64,000 nt of DNA from Streptomyces asoensis (GCF_013085465.1 NZ_CP049838.1:930001-994000); one strand, 5' to 3'; positions 43,206 to 52,360 are shown, numbered from the stretch's first letter. Made by a program: numbers and translations. The notes: a model not told the origin generated them from the sequence alone.

Positions 43206-44143
43206 AGCAGCTCCTTGTAGGCGTCGTAGTCCGCGTCGGGTTCGCCGGTCGGCCGGTAGTGGTCGGGGTAGCGGGCTCCGTCCGTCCACACGGGTTCGAC
43301 GCGCAGACCCATGCGCACCTGGTCGTAGGGAATGCCGCCGATGCGGGCGTGCAGCGCGAGGTCGGCGCCGTCGAGGGCGATGTGGGCGTAGACGTAGGGC
43401 ACCTCGATGTCGAGGTTCTTCGCCTTGATGTTGACGATGCAGAAGGTGGTGACGGTCCCGCGCGGTCCGACCTCGACCTGCTCGGCGGTCGGGACGCCGC
43501 AGGTGGGGCAGGCTCCGCGCGGCGGGACGTACACCTTGCGGCAGGACGGGCAGCGCTCGCCGACGGTCCTGCGGTCGACGAGGGAGTTGATGTAGGCGGT
43601 CTGGGCGCGGCCGGGCGAGTAGGTGTAGTCGAGCCGCGCGGCGGCGACGATGCCGCCGACCGGGTCAGCGAACTCGCCGGTGCTGCCCGTGAGTTCGGCC
43701 GGTTCGCCGTCGTACGGCTCGAAGCAGGCGATGTCGGTGATGGCGCCGGTGCGTTCCCCGGCCCAGCGGATCCGGACGCGCATTCCGGTGTGGACGGCGT
43801 CGGGGCCGGGGGCGTCGAGGGCGTGCAGGAGGGCGGTGTCGGCGCCGTCGAGGCGGACCAGGACCCAGGCGAAGGGGGTGGTGAGGGGCTGCCCGCGGCG
43901 GGGCGCGTGGTTCCAGGCCCAGGTGGTGACCGTGCCGGTGGAGCCGACCTCGACCAGGTCGCGCAGGTCGTCGGCGGTGACCGGGTCGTACTCGACGGGC
44001 GGGACGAGGGTGCGGCCGTCGGTGGTCGTCACCCCGAGAACGACCCGCTCACGCAGGCCTGTGAGAAAGGCACTCTGGACGGGCCCGAGAGACCGGGTGA
44101 ACGGAAACTCGACAACAAGCGGAGCTTTGAGAACTTCGGGCAT
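43202..44143 (-). CDS. DUF35 OB-fold/zinc-ribbon protein (two domains)
   Basis: A 313-residue protein with two OB-fold halves. The first (LDGADTALLHALDAPGPDAVHTGMRVRIRW) and the second (LDGADLALHARIGGIPYDQVRMGLRVEPVW) are recognisably duplicated. Between them is the zinc ribbon CPSCRKVYVPPRGACPTC. DUF35 proteins act as partner subunits for thiolase-fold enzymes, channelling acyl-CoA. A strong GAGGAGG site precedes the ATG, and its stop overlaps the next thiolase start. It is probably the partner of the two downstream thiolase-fold proteins. Confidence 0.9.
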   Translation of the reverse strand: MPEVLKAPLVVEFPFTRSLGPVQSAFLTGLRERVVLGVTTTDGRTLVPPVEYDPVTADDLRDLVEVGSTGTVTTWAWNHAPRRGQPLTTPFAWVLVRLDGADTALLHALDAPGPDAVHTGMRVRIRWAGERTGAITDIACFEPYDGEPAELTGSTGEFADPVGGIVAAARLDYTYSPGRAQTAYINSLVDRRTVGERCPSCRKVYVPPRGACPTCGVPTAEQVEVGPRGTVTTFCIVNIKAKNLDIEVPYVYAHIALDGADLALHARIGGIPYDQVRMGLRVEPVWTDGARYPDHYRPTGEPDADYDAYKELL

Positions 44144-44171
44144 CGGGGCTGCCTCCTCGGGAAGCCGACGT

Positions 44172-44250
44172 CAAGGGGGGCGCCCCGCAAGGGGCGCGGG
44201 GAACTGCGCGACCAGCCATGACGGCCCCGCAGACCGCGAACGACATGCAC
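44172..44250 (-). repeat. Streptomyces-type dispersed intergenic repeat with hairpin
   Basis: The gap between the crotonase and DUF35 genes contains GCGCCCC-GCAA-GGGGCGC (44180-44197), a perfect stem with a GNRA tetraloop, then GGGGAACTGCGCGACCAGCC. This string recurs in intergenic regions of many Streptomyces genomes. I see only one copy in this window. It might also act as a processing or termination hairpin inside the operon. Confidence 0.45.
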
Positions 44251-44272
44251 CACCCGCTCACCCGGCGGAGCG

Positions 44273-45073
44273 TCACGCACGCTTGTAGACCGGCGCCCGC
44301 TTCTCCGTAAAGGCACGCGCGCCTTCCTTCGCGTCGTCGGTGTCGAAGACCGGCCAGCCCCGGGCGAGTTCCGCGGCGAGGCCATCGGTCTCGGTGAGAT
44401 CGGCGGCCTCGTACACCGACGCCTTGACGGCTTCGACGGCCAACGGCCCGCAGGCGTTGACGCGTTCGGCGATCTCCAGGGCCCGCTCCAGGGCGGTGCC
44501 GTCGGGGACGACATGCCCGATCAGGCCGATGGCCGCGGCCTCCCGTGCGCTGTACGACCGGCCGGTGAGCAGCATCTCCAGAGCGTGGGTGCGCGGGATC
44601 TGGCGTGGCAGCCGGACCGTCGAGCCGCCGATCGGGAAGAGGCCGCGTTTCACCTCGAAGAGGCCGAAGGTGGCGGACTCGCCCGCGACGCGGATGTCGG
44701 TGCCCTGGAGCATCTCGGTGCCGCCCGCCACGCAGTACCCCTCGACGGCGGCGATCACCGGCTTGCGGGGGCGGTGGTGGCGGAGCATCGCCTTCCAGTG
44801 CAGGTCGGGGTCGGCCTTGAGCCGGTCGCGGTGCCGCTCGCCCTCCATGCCGCGGCCGGCCAGGGCCTTGAGGTCCATGCCGGCGCAGAAGGAACCGCCC
44901 GCGCCGGTGAAGACGATCGAGCGGACCGAGTCGTCCGCGTCGGCCTCGAGCCAGCCGTCGTACAGGCCGACGAGCATGGCGATCGAGAGCGCGTTCCTGG
45001 CCTCCGGTCTGTTGAGCGTGAGCACGAGTGTGGCGCCTTCGCGGCGCACGGTGAGGTGTTCGGTGCCGCCCAT
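44273..45073 (-). CDS. Crotonase (enoyl-CoA hydratase/isomerase) family protein
   Basis: A 266-residue crotonase: LTLNRPEARNALSIAM, FTGAGGSFCAGMDLKAL (oxyanion hole), GYCVAGGTEMLQGTDIRVAGE and FGLFEVKRGLFPIGGSTVRL. Both Glu positions used by hydratases are kept (GGTEM and FEVK). The ATG at 45073 has a GGGGAG site; upstream codons to 45127 are unsupported. It is the first gene of the acyl-CoA unit running to 40993 and faces a 17-bp palindrome in its promoter region. Confidence 0.9.
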   Translation of the reverse strand: MGGTEHLTVRREGATLVLTLNRPEARNALSIAMLVGLYDGWLEADADDSVRSIVFTGAGGSFCAGMDLKALAGRGMEGERHRDRLKADPDLHWKAMLRHHRPRKPVIAAVEGYCVAGGTEMLQGTDIRVAGESATFGLFEVKRGLFPIGGSTVRLPRQIPRTHALEMLLTGRSYSAREAAAIGLIGHVVPDGTALERALEIAERVNACGPLAVEAVKASVYEAADLTETDGLAAELARGWPVFDTDDAKEGARAFTEKRAPVYKRA

Positions 45074-45138
45074 CGCAGGTCTCCCCTCGGAAAGAACGAG
45101 AACAGGTTGCAGGAGGCGTGATGGCACTTCAAGGGTTT

Positions 45139-45155
45139 TCTGACAGTCAGTCAGA
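45139..45155. promoter_or_regulatory. 17-bp inverted repeat shared with 55114 (acyl-CoA regulon operator)
   Basis: TCTGAC-AGTCA-GTCAGA lies between the divergent crotonase and acyl-CoA synthetase genes. The arms are perfect complements, flanked on both sides by TTT/ATTT. The same pattern TCTGAY-N5-GTCAGA recurs at 55114, upstream of the nitronate monooxygenase. This is typical of a TetR-type repressor of fatty-acid or aromatic-CoA catabolism; the repressor gene is not nearby. Confidence 0.6.
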
Positions 45156-45247
45156 TTTATTGGCGCGAGCCCTTCCCACTTGCCGCCCCCTTTGCTCAGA
45201 TGACCGACGAACCGTCGGAGAACCAGGCCCCCCGGTCAGGAGGAGCG

Positions 45248-46852
45248 GTGGAGTACAACCTTGCCGACCTGTTCGAGTCGGTCGTCGACGTGGCGGCGGA
45301 CCGTGAGGCGCTCGTGTACGTCGACCACCCCGGCACGGGCGCGGAACGCCGTCTGACGTACGCGGAGCTGGACGCGGCGGCCAACCGCGTCGGCCACCAC
45401 CTCCTCGACAGCGGGATCCGCCCCGGCGAGCACCTCGGCCTGCATCTGTACAACGGCGTCGAGTACCTCCAGACGGTGCTCGGCTGCCTCAAGGCGCGGA
45501 TCGTGCCGGTCAACGTCAACTACCGCTATGTGGAGGAGGAGTTGGTCTACCTCTACCGGGACGCGGATCTGGTGGCGCTCGTCTTCGACGCGGAGTTCAC
45601 GGACCGGGTGGCGGCGGCGCTGCCGCAGACGCCGGCGCTGCGGCACCTGATCCGGGTGGGCCCGCCGGGCGAGGGCATCACCTCCTTCACGGACGCCGAG
45701 GCGAGCGGCTCCCCCGCGCGCGGGTTCCCGGACCGCTCGGGCGACGACCAGTTCATCATCTACACCGGCGGCACGACAGGCCTGCCCAAGGGGGTGATGT
45801 GGCGTCAGGAGGATCTGTTCTTCTCGGGGCTGGGCGGCGGCTCACCCACCGGTGAACCGGTGAAGAAGCCGGAGGAGATCGCCGAGCGGGTCGCGGCCGG
45901 CGGTACGGGGATCACCTTCTTCCCCACCCCGCCGCTGATGCACGGCACCTCCACCCTCACCGCCTTCATCGGCTTCAATTTCGGTCAACGCGTCGTGATC
46001 CACCGCAAGTTCGTGCCCGAGGAAGTACTGAGGACGATCGAGAAGGAGAAGGTCACCAGCATCTCCCTGGTGGGCGACGCGATGCTGCGGCCGTTGATCG
46101 ACGCGCTCGAAGGCCCCCTGAGGGGCACGGACTGTTCGTCGGTGTTCAGCGTGTCCTCGTCCGGCGCGATCATGTCGGACACGGTCCGCCGCCAGTTCCG
46201 GGCGCTGATGCCGAACGCGATGCTGCTGAACAACTTCGGCTCCTCGGAGTCCGGGTTCAACGGCACGGCGACGGAGGACTCGGGGCCCGAGCGCGGCTTC
46301 CGGGTCCGCGTCAACTCCCGTACACAGGTGGTCGATCCCGCCACCCACGAGCCGGTCGCCGCGGGCGAGGTCGGGCGGGTCGCCCAGCGCGGTCATGTGC
46401 CGCTCGGCTACTACAACGACCCGGCGAAGACGGCCGAGACCTTCTTCCGCAAGGACGGCGAACGCTGGGTGCTGCTCGGCGACATGGCGACCGTCGACGA
46501 GGAGGGCGTGGTCGTGGTCCTCGGGCGCGGCTCGCAGTGCATCAACACCGGGGGCGAGAAGGTGTACCCCGAGGAGGTCGAACAGGCGCTGAAGTCTCAT
46601 CCGGACGTGTACGACGCCCTGGTGGCCGGGGTGCCGGACCCGACGTGGGGCAACCATGTGGCGGCGGTCGTGCAGGTGCGCAGCGGCGCCGCGCGGCCCT
46701 CGCTGGACGACATCCAGCGTCATTGCCGCTCCCGGCTCGCCGGCTACAAGATCCCGCGTCAGCTGGTGGTCGCGGAGTCCATCCGCCGCTCGCCGAGCGG
46801 GAAGGCGGACTACCGGTGGGCGCGCGAGGTGGCGGTCGCCGAGGACCGCTGA
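45248..46852 (+). CDS. Acyl-CoA synthetase (FadD-type AMP-binding)
   Basis: A 534-residue adenylate-forming ligase: YTGGTTGLPKGVMW is the phosphate-binding loop, NNFGSSESGFNG the adenine motif, LLGDMATVDEEGVVVVLGRG the hinge region, GEKVYPEEVEQALKSHP a further core motif, and SPSGKADYRWAR carries the catalytic Lys. It resembles FadD3/FadD19-like synthetases used in sterol or branched side-chain catabolism. The GTG at 45248 has AGGAGG a few bases upstream; an ATG at 45200 has none. It is divergent from the crotonase unit with the shared palindrome between. Confidence 0.88.
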   Translation: MEYNLADLFESVVDVAADREALVYVDHPGTGAERRLTYAELDAAANRVGHHLLDSGIRPGEHLGLHLYNGVEYLQTVLGCLKARIVPVNVNYRYVEEELVYLYRDADLVALVFDAEFTDRVAAALPQTPALRHLIRVGPPGEGITSFTDAEASGSPARGFPDRSGDDQFIIYTGGTTGLPKGVMWRQEDLFFSGLGGGSPTGEPVKKPEEIAERVAAGGTGITFFPTPPLMHGTSTLTAFIGFNFGQRVVIHRKFVPEEVLRTIEKEKVTSISLVGDAMLRPLIDALEGPLRGTDCSSVFSVSSSGAIMSDTVRRQFRALMPNAMLLNNFGSSESGFNGTATEDSGPERGFRVRVNSRTQVVDPATHEPVAAGEVGRVAQRGHVPLGYYNDPAKTAETFFRKDGERWVLLGDMATVDEEGVVVVLGRGSQCINTGGEKVYPEEVEQALKSHPDVYDALVAGVPDPTWGNHVAAVVQVRSGAARPSLDDIQRHCRSRLAGYKIPRQLVVAESIRRSPSGKADYRWAREVAVAEDR

Positions 46853-46878
46853 CCCGGCGGGGCGTCAGCTGCGGGGCG

Positions 46879-48387
46879 TCAGCCCCAGGGCGTGACCGTC
46901 AGCCGGATGCTGGCCCCCTCCCCCAGGATCGGCGCCGCCGTCGCGGGGAGGGGGATGTGGGCCAGCCAGACGCCGCTGCGGGGGTCTTCGTCGCCGCACG
47001 GCGTGCCGGTGGGCCGGTGCTCCCAGATGGCGCCGGGGAGGTCCGAGTTCCAGACGGCCCAGACACCAGGGCCCGGCTCGGCGGAGCCGACGTCGACGAC
47101 GAGGATGTCGGCGAAGTCCGCGGTCTGTTCGAGGTGGTCGGTGAAGCGCAGGATTCCGTCCCGCTCCCGCAGGGACAGGATCCGCAGGTGCAGCGCGTAG
47201 CGCAGCGTGGGGGTCTCCGGGGGCCGGGGCGCCTTGCTGTTGAGGAACGTCGTCGCCAGCGGGACGGGCTCGGCGGCCGTGCCGTCGCCGTGCGGCTCCG
47301 GCAGCTGGATCGGGCACCAGTGGGCGGACAGCTGTTCGTGCATCACGCTGGGCAGCCCGCGCACGGCCAGCCGCACCTCGGCCTGCCAGCTGGTGCCGCG
47401 GCTCTCGCGGGGCAGCCGGAGGCCGACCAGTTCGGCCTGGACCCGCAGGTCGCCGAAGAGGAAGCGCTGGAGGTTCTGGTAGCCCTCCTCGGAGTTGACG
47501 AGTCCGTAGCGCCCGCTGTGACTGCGGTGGACGAACGCCCGGTGCGCGTGGGGCACCTGGGCGTTGTCGATCTGCACCAGCCCGTCGCTGCGGGCGCCGA
47601 CGGCACGCGCGGACAAGCCGTGGGCGACGTCGTAGTCGGTGGGATCCGTGCCCACCAGGCAGAAGACCCGGTGCGGCGGGAATCCGCCCTCGGGAATCTC
47701 CCGCGGGTCCCAGTTCTCCGGCGGGCCGTCGTCCTCCCGCAGGGAGTCGGGCGTGAGGTACTCGTACATGCGCCGGGGGGCGAAGACGTCGGCGCCACTG
47801 ATGCCGGTGGCGGCCATCAGCCGCTCGACGAGACCGAACCCGACATCGAAGGCGATGCCTCCGTGCGGGGTGCCGTAGGTGAAGAACCTGTCCACGTGGT
47901 CCGCCGGGTCCTCACCCAGCTCGGGGAGGATCTTCTGGACCAGACAGCGGCAGACGAGGCCGCCCATGGAGTGGGCCACGAGGTGGACCCGCGGCGCGCC
48001 GCTCTTCTCCTTGAGCCTCCTGACGAGGCGGAGCAGATCCTCGGCCGCGTCCTCGAGGCGGAACTTCCTGGGGCTCGTGCTCCAGGTGCTCGCCGAGGCG
48101 TCGTAGAAGCGGTGGATCCAGATGCTGTCGGACGGGATCTCGTCGTGCGTGTCCAGGTACGTCTCCTGGCCGCCCTGCACCAGGATCCGGTACCCCTCGT
48201 CGAGATGCAGCCGCAGCAACGGGCTCTCGAACTGGTGGAACGCCGGCTTGTCGTCCGGTCCGACGCGCACATGCGTCGATCCCTCGTTGAAGCCGTAGAA
48301 GGGGTCCTGGACGACGTTGTTGATTCCCGAGGTGTCGCCCGCGAATCCCCTCACGTACACGATGGGGAGCTTCGGCTGGTCGGGCAT
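46879..48387 (-). CDS. Lipase/esterase-like alpha/beta hydrolase
   Basis: A 502-residue protein with no signal peptide. LPIVYVRGFAGDT leads in, VHLVAHSMGGLVCRCLVQKI is the GHSMGG-type nucleophile elbow (AHSMGG), and FFTYGTPHGGIAF is the conserved TPH segment of PGAP1/lipase-like esterases. The C-terminal 200 residues (LRVQAELVGLRL to IRLTVTPWG) form a second beta-rich domain of unknown role. GGAG supports the ATG at 48387. The substrate is not predictable. Confidence 0.85.
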   Translation of the reverse strand: MPDQPKLPIVYVRGFAGDTSGINNVVQDPFYGFNEGSTHVRVGPDDKPAFHQFESPLLRLHLDEGYRILVQGGQETYLDTHDEIPSDSIWIHRFYDASASTWSTSPRKFRLEDAAEDLLRLVRRLKEKSGAPRVHLVAHSMGGLVCRCLVQKILPELGEDPADHVDRFFTYGTPHGGIAFDVGFGLVERLMAATGISGADVFAPRRMYEYLTPDSLREDDGPPENWDPREIPEGGFPPHRVFCLVGTDPTDYDVAHGLSARAVGARSDGLVQIDNAQVPHAHRAFVHRSHSGRYGLVNSEEGYQNLQRFLFGDLRVQAELVGLRLPRESRGTSWQAEVRLAVRGLPSVMHEQLSAHWCPIQLPEPHGDGTAAEPVPLATTFLNSKAPRPPETPTLRYALHLRILSLRERDGILRFTDHLEQTADFADILVVDVGSAEPGPGVWAVWNSDLPGAIWEHRPTGTPCGDEDPRSGVWLAHIPLPATAAPILGEGASIRLTVTPWG

Positions 48388-48431
48388 GGCCCACTCCGCG
48401 GCTCGAGTTCGCTGGTGGAGGCACACTCAGT

Positions 48432-49301
48432 TTAGGCGGGCGGCACCGAACCGGCGACCGGTGTGCCGGCGAGGAAGGCGGCGGCGCGTCCGGCGAACCA
48501 CTCCGGGTCGTCCAGCCACGGGTAGTGGCCGGCACCTGGCTGTACGGCGAACTCGGCGTTCGGGAAGGCGTCGGCGAGGAGCCGGGCGAGTTCGGGGCGC
48601 GGCCCGCCGTCCACCTCTCCGGCGAGCACCAGTACCGGGGCGGCCAGGTCCGCGAGGGCGGCCCGCAGGGCGGGCGGGTCGAAGGCCTCCGGGTCCAGGA
48701 ACGCCTTCTCCGCCTCGGAGTTGGTCTGCTCGTCCGCGGCGGCGTCGTGGGCGCGGGCGGCTGCGTCCCACCGGCCGTGGAAGAAGGCGCCGACGACCTC
48801 CCAGTCGGGATCGTCCCCGCCCGCGAGCCACGCCTCGAACGCCGGGTACGCCGCTGCGAACCAGGGTTCGTCCGTGCGCAGCCGAGCCGCCGTCAGCCGG
48901 TCCTCGGCCGTGGCCGGCCGACCCAGGGCCCACGGCGTGGCGGTGATCAGCGCGAGCCGCGACACCCGGTGCGGGTACCTGGCCGCGTACAGCAGCGCGA
49001 GGCTGCCGCCCGCGGAGTGGGCGAGCACGTCGATCCGCTCATGTCCCAGATGGACGCGCAGCGCCTCGACGTCGTCCACCTGCCGGTCGCAGCGGTACGT
49101 CGCCGGGTCCGCCGGGACGGCGGAGTCGCCGGTGCCGCGCAGGTCGAGGAGGACAAGGCGGCGGTGGGCGGCGAGACCGCCCAGGTCGCCGAGGTAGGCG
49201 GAGGCGCGCATGGGGCCGCCGGGCAGTACGACGAGCGGCTCGCCCTCGCCCCGTACGTGGTAGGCGAGCTCGGTCCCGTCCGGGGCGGTGAAGGTCGGCA
49301 T
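48432..49301 (-). CDS. Alpha/beta hydrolase (proline-iminopeptidase-like)
   Basis: A 289-residue hydrolase: LVVLPGGPMRASAYLGDL carries the oxyanion GGP motif, LLDLRGTGDSAVP, DVLAHSAGGSLALLYAARYP is the nucleophile elbow (HSAGG), VLVLAGEVDGGP has the acid, and VQPGAGHYPWLDDP the His. The GGP and RGTGDS motifs resemble proline iminopeptidases. The ATG at 49301 is preceded by GAGGATC. Confidence 0.88.
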   Translation of the reverse strand: MPTFTAPDGTELAYHVRGEGEPLVVLPGGPMRASAYLGDLGGLAAHRRLVLLDLRGTGDSAVPADPATYRCDRQVDDVEALRVHLGHERIDVLAHSAGGSLALLYAARYPHRVSRLALITATPWALGRPATAEDRLTAARLRTDEPWFAAAYPAFEAWLAGGDDPDWEVVGAFFHGRWDAAARAHDAAADEQTNSEAEKAFLDPEAFDPPALRAALADLAAPVLVLAGEVDGGPRPELARLLADAFPNAEFAVQPGAGHYPWLDDPEWFAGRAAAFLAGTPVAGSVPPA

Positions 49302-49417
49302 GCCCCGATCCTCGACGCGGGCCGGACCGGTCCGCAACGGAGTTCTCCGGGCGAAAGTCACGGCCGCCCTCTTGCCTGCGGCCGGCCGGCCTGGATTACT
49401 GATCCCGAGGAAGATCT

Positions 49418-49431
49418 ACCGAATGATCGGT
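49418..49431. promoter_or_regulatory. PaaR-like palindrome upstream of paaK
   Basis: ACCGA-ATGA-TCGGT is a perfect 14-bp inverted repeat 70 bases before the paaK start. ACCGA-N4-TCGGT sites are typical for TetR-family regulators of phenylacetate and related CoA-ester pathways in actinobacteria. It differs from the TCTGAY site, so this gene may be under separate control. Confidence 0.45.
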
Positions 49432-49500
49432 CGTCCGTATTGGCATGGTTCGAAGGCCGTGCCGGCATGGTTCGACGAGGGTGACGAGGGAGAGAGTCCG

Positions 49501-50796
49501 ATGGCGGATGCGAGGAACCTGCTGGACGAGGGCGAGCGCCTCGACGCGGATGCCCTGCGCGCTCTGCAATTGGAGCGGCTGCGGGCCTCGCTGCGCCACG
49601 CGTACGCCAACGTGCCCTTCTACCGCGAGTCCTTCGACAAGGCGGGCGTCCACCCCGACGACTGCCGCGGCCTCGGCGACCTGTCCCGCTTCCCCTTCAC
49701 CACCAAGGCCGACCTGCGCGAGCACTACCCGTACGGGATGTTCGCCGTCCCCCGGGACCGGGTCCGCCGCATCCACGCCTCCAGCGGCACCACCGGCCGC
49801 CCCACGATCGTCGGCTACACGGAGGCCGACCTGTCCCTGTGGGCGGACCTGGTGGCCCGTTCGATCCGCGCGGCGGGCGGCCGGCCCGGGGACACGGTCC
49901 ATGTGGCCTACGGCTACGGCCTGTTCACCGGTGGCCTCGGCGCCCACTACGGCGCCGAACGCCTCGGCTGTACGGTGATCCCCGCGTCCGGCGGCATGAC
50001 GTCCCGTCAGGTGCAGCTGATCCAGGACCTCGAGCCCCGGATCATCATGGTGACCCCCTCCTACATGCTCACGCTGCTCGACGAGTTCGAACGCCAGGGT
50101 GTCGACCCGCGCTCCACCTCACTGCGCGTGGGTGTGTTCGGCGCCGAGCCGTGGACGGAACGGATGCGTCAGGAGATCGAGGGCCGGTTCGCGATCGACG
50201 CCGTCGACATATACGGGCTGTCGGAGGTGATCGGCCCCGGGGTCGCGCAGGAGTGCGTGGAGACGAAGGACGGCCTGCACATCTGGGAGGACCACTTCTA
50301 TCCCGAGATCGTCGACCCGATCACCGGCGAGGTCCTGCCGGAGGGCGAGGAGGGCGAGCTGGTCTTCACCTCGCTCACCAAGGAGGCGATGCCGGTCGTC
50401 CGTTACCGCACCCGGGACCTGACCCGGCTGCTGCCGGGCACGGCACGCGTCTTCCGGCGGATGCGGAAGGTGACCGGGCGCAGCGACGACATGGTCATCC
50501 TGCGCGGGGTGAACCTCTTCCCCACCCAGATCGAGGAGATCGTGCTGCGCACCCCGGGCGTGGCACCCCACTTCCAGCTCCGGCTGACCCGCGAGGGCCG
50601 CCTCGACGCCCTCACGGTCCGCGCGGAGGCCCGCCCCGACGCGACCCCCGAGGACCGCGACACGGCCGCGCACACCATCGCGGCGGCCGTGAAGGACGGG
50701 ATCGGTGTTTCGGTCGCCGTCGAGATCGTCGACCCGGAGTCGCTGGAACGGTCGGTGGGCAAGATCAGACGGATCGCGGACCTGCGGGAGTCATGA
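49501..50796 (+). CDS. paaK: Phenylacetate-CoA ligase-like enzyme
   Basis: A 431-residue PaaK-type ligase: LRHAYANVPFYRESFDKAGV, FTTKADLREHYPYGMF, RRIHASSGTTGRPTIVGYT (P-loop), DIYGLSEVIGPGVAQEC, WEDHFYPEIVDP, VRYRTRDLTRLLPG and GRSDDMVILRGVNLFPTQIE are all characteristic. The enzyme activates phenylacetate or a related aryl acid to its CoA ester. GGGAGAG precedes the ATG. No paaABCDE genes are here, so it is a stand-alone copy; its end overlaps the convergent synthetase by six bases. Confidence 0.9.
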   Translation: MADARNLLDEGERLDADALRALQLERLRASLRHAYANVPFYRESFDKAGVHPDDCRGLGDLSRFPFTTKADLREHYPYGMFAVPRDRVRRIHASSGTTGRPTIVGYTEADLSLWADLVARSIRAAGGRPGDTVHVAYGYGLFTGGLGAHYGAERLGCTVIPASGGMTSRQVQLIQDLEPRIIMVTPSYMLTLLDEFERQGVDPRSTSLRVGVFGAEPWTERMRQEIEGRFAIDAVDIYGLSEVIGPGVAQECVETKDGLHIWEDHFYPEIVDPITGEVLPEGEEGELVFTSLTKEAMPVVRYRTRDLTRLLPGTARVFRRMRKVTGRSDDMVILRGVNLFPTQIEEIVLRTPGVAPHFQLRLTREGRLDALTVRAEARPDATPEDRDTAAHTIAAAVKDGIGVSVAVEIVDPESLERSVGKIRRIADLRES

Positions 50797-52287
50797 CGCG
50801 AACCGTTCGCGCAGCTCCCGCTTGAGGATCTTGCCGCTGGCGTTGCGCGGCAGTTCCTCCACGAACAGCACCCGCTTCGGCGCCTTGAAGTGAGGAAGGT
50901 TCTCGCGGGCGTGGGCGACGAGTTCCTCCTCGGTGACCTCGCCGCGCGGGACGACCACGGCCGTGATCACCTCGATCCACTTCTCGTCGGGCAGGCCGAT
51001 CACGGCGGCCTCGGCGACGGCGTCGTGGGTGTACAGCGCGTCCTCGACCTGGCGGGAAGCGACCAGTACCCCACCGGAGTTGATGACGTCCTTCACCCGG
51101 TCGACGATCGTGAAGTAGCCGTGGGCGTCGCGCACGGCGAGGTCGCCGGAGTGGAACCAGCCGTCGCGGAAGGCGGCGGCGGTCTCCTCCGGCTTGTCCC
51201 AGTAGCCCTCGCACAACTGCGGGGACCGGTAGACGATTTCGCCGGCCGTGCCGTCGGGCACGTCCTTGCCGTTCTCGTCGACGACCCGGGCGTCCACGAA
51301 CAGGACCTGGCGCCCGCAGGAGTCCAGCCGGCCCTTGTGCTCGTCGGGGGCGAGGACGGTGGCGAGCGGACCGATCTCGCTCTGCCCGAAGCAGTTGTAG
51401 AAACCCAACTTGGGGAGACGTTCCCGCAGCCGCTCCAGCACGGGCACCGGCATGATCGACGCCCCGTAGTACGCCTTGCGCAGCCCGCTCAGGTCGCGGG
51501 TGCCGAAGTCGGGGCGGTTGGCCAGGCCGATCCAGACGGTCGGCGGGGCGAAGAGGCTGTCGACGCGGTCCGCCTCGATCAGGTCGAAGAGAAGGTCGCC
51601 GTCGGGCGCGTCCAGGACGATGTTCGTCGCGCCGACCGCGAGGTACGGCAGCAGGAACACGTGCAGCTGCGCCGAGTGGTACAGCGGGAGCGAGTGCGCG
51701 GGGCGGTCGCCGGCGCTGAGGTCGAGGGCGGTGATCGCGCTCAGGTACTCGTGCACCAGGGCGCGGTGGGTCATCATCGCGCCCTTGGGCAGCGCCGTGG
51801 TGCCCGAGGTGTAGAGCAGCTGCACCAGGTCCTCGGAGCGCGGCTCGGGACCGTCGTACGCGGGAGTCGCGGGCAGCCGGGCGAGGAGTGAGTCGTCCGC
51901 GTCCCGCAGTGCCAGCGTCCGGGTGCCGGCGGGGAGCCGGCCGGCCAGGTCCGGGTCGGTGAGGACCAGCGCGCTGCCCGACTGGCGGACGATGTACGCC
52001 AGGTCCTCGCCGGTCAGGTTCTGGTTGACGGGGACGTGCACCAGGCCCGCGCGGGCGCAGGCGAGGAACGCGATGAGGTAGGCGTCGGAGTTGTGGCCGT
52101 AGGCGCCGACCCGGTCGCCGGGGGCGAGACCCTCGCCGAGCAGGACACTCGCCGCGCGCGAGACGGCCTCGTCGAGTTCCTCGTAGGTCCAGGTGCGGTC
52201 GCGGTACTCCACCGCGACGCGTGCCGGGGTGCGGCGGGCGCTGCGCCGCAGCACCCCGTCGACCGTGCTGCCATGTCCGGGCGTCAT
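50791..52287 (-). CDS. AMP-dependent acyl-CoA synthetase (FadD-like)
   Basis: A 498-residue adenylate-forming ligase: LLYTSGTTALPKGAMMTHR P-loop (Ala where Gly is usual), FYNCFGQSEIGPLATV, GWFHSGDLAVRDAHGYFTIVDR, VLVASRQVEDALYTHD and NASGKILKREL with the catalytic Lys. It resembles long-chain fatty-acid-CoA ligases. The start at 52287 is the first good ATG. The gene converges with paaK. Confidence 0.9.
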   Translation of the reverse strand: MTPGHGSTVDGVLRRSARRTPARVAVEYRDRTWTYEELDEAVSRAASVLLGEGLAPGDRVGAYGHNSDAYLIAFLACARAGLVHVPVNQNLTGEDLAYIVRQSGSALVLTDPDLAGRLPAGTRTLALRDADDSLLARLPATPAYDGPEPRSEDLVQLLYTSGTTALPKGAMMTHRALVHEYLSAITALDLSAGDRPAHSLPLYHSAQLHVFLLPYLAVGATNIVLDAPDGDLLFDLIEADRVDSLFAPPTVWIGLANRPDFGTRDLSGLRKAYYGASIMPVPVLERLRERLPKLGFYNCFGQSEIGPLATVLAPDEHKGRLDSCGRQVLFVDARVVDENGKDVPDGTAGEIVYRSPQLCEGYWDKPEETAAAFRDGWFHSGDLAVRDAHGYFTIVDRVKDVINSGGVLVASRQVEDALYTHDAVAEAAVIGLPDEKWIEVITAVVVPRGEVTEEELVAHARENLPHFKAPKRVLFVEELPRNASGKILKRELRERFAS

Positions 52288-52360
52288 GACTCATGATCCT
52301 CGGGCGGCGGCCGGGGCGGGTCAAGTCGCCGGCGGCCCGGGATGCCGGTCGGGCCGTCGT

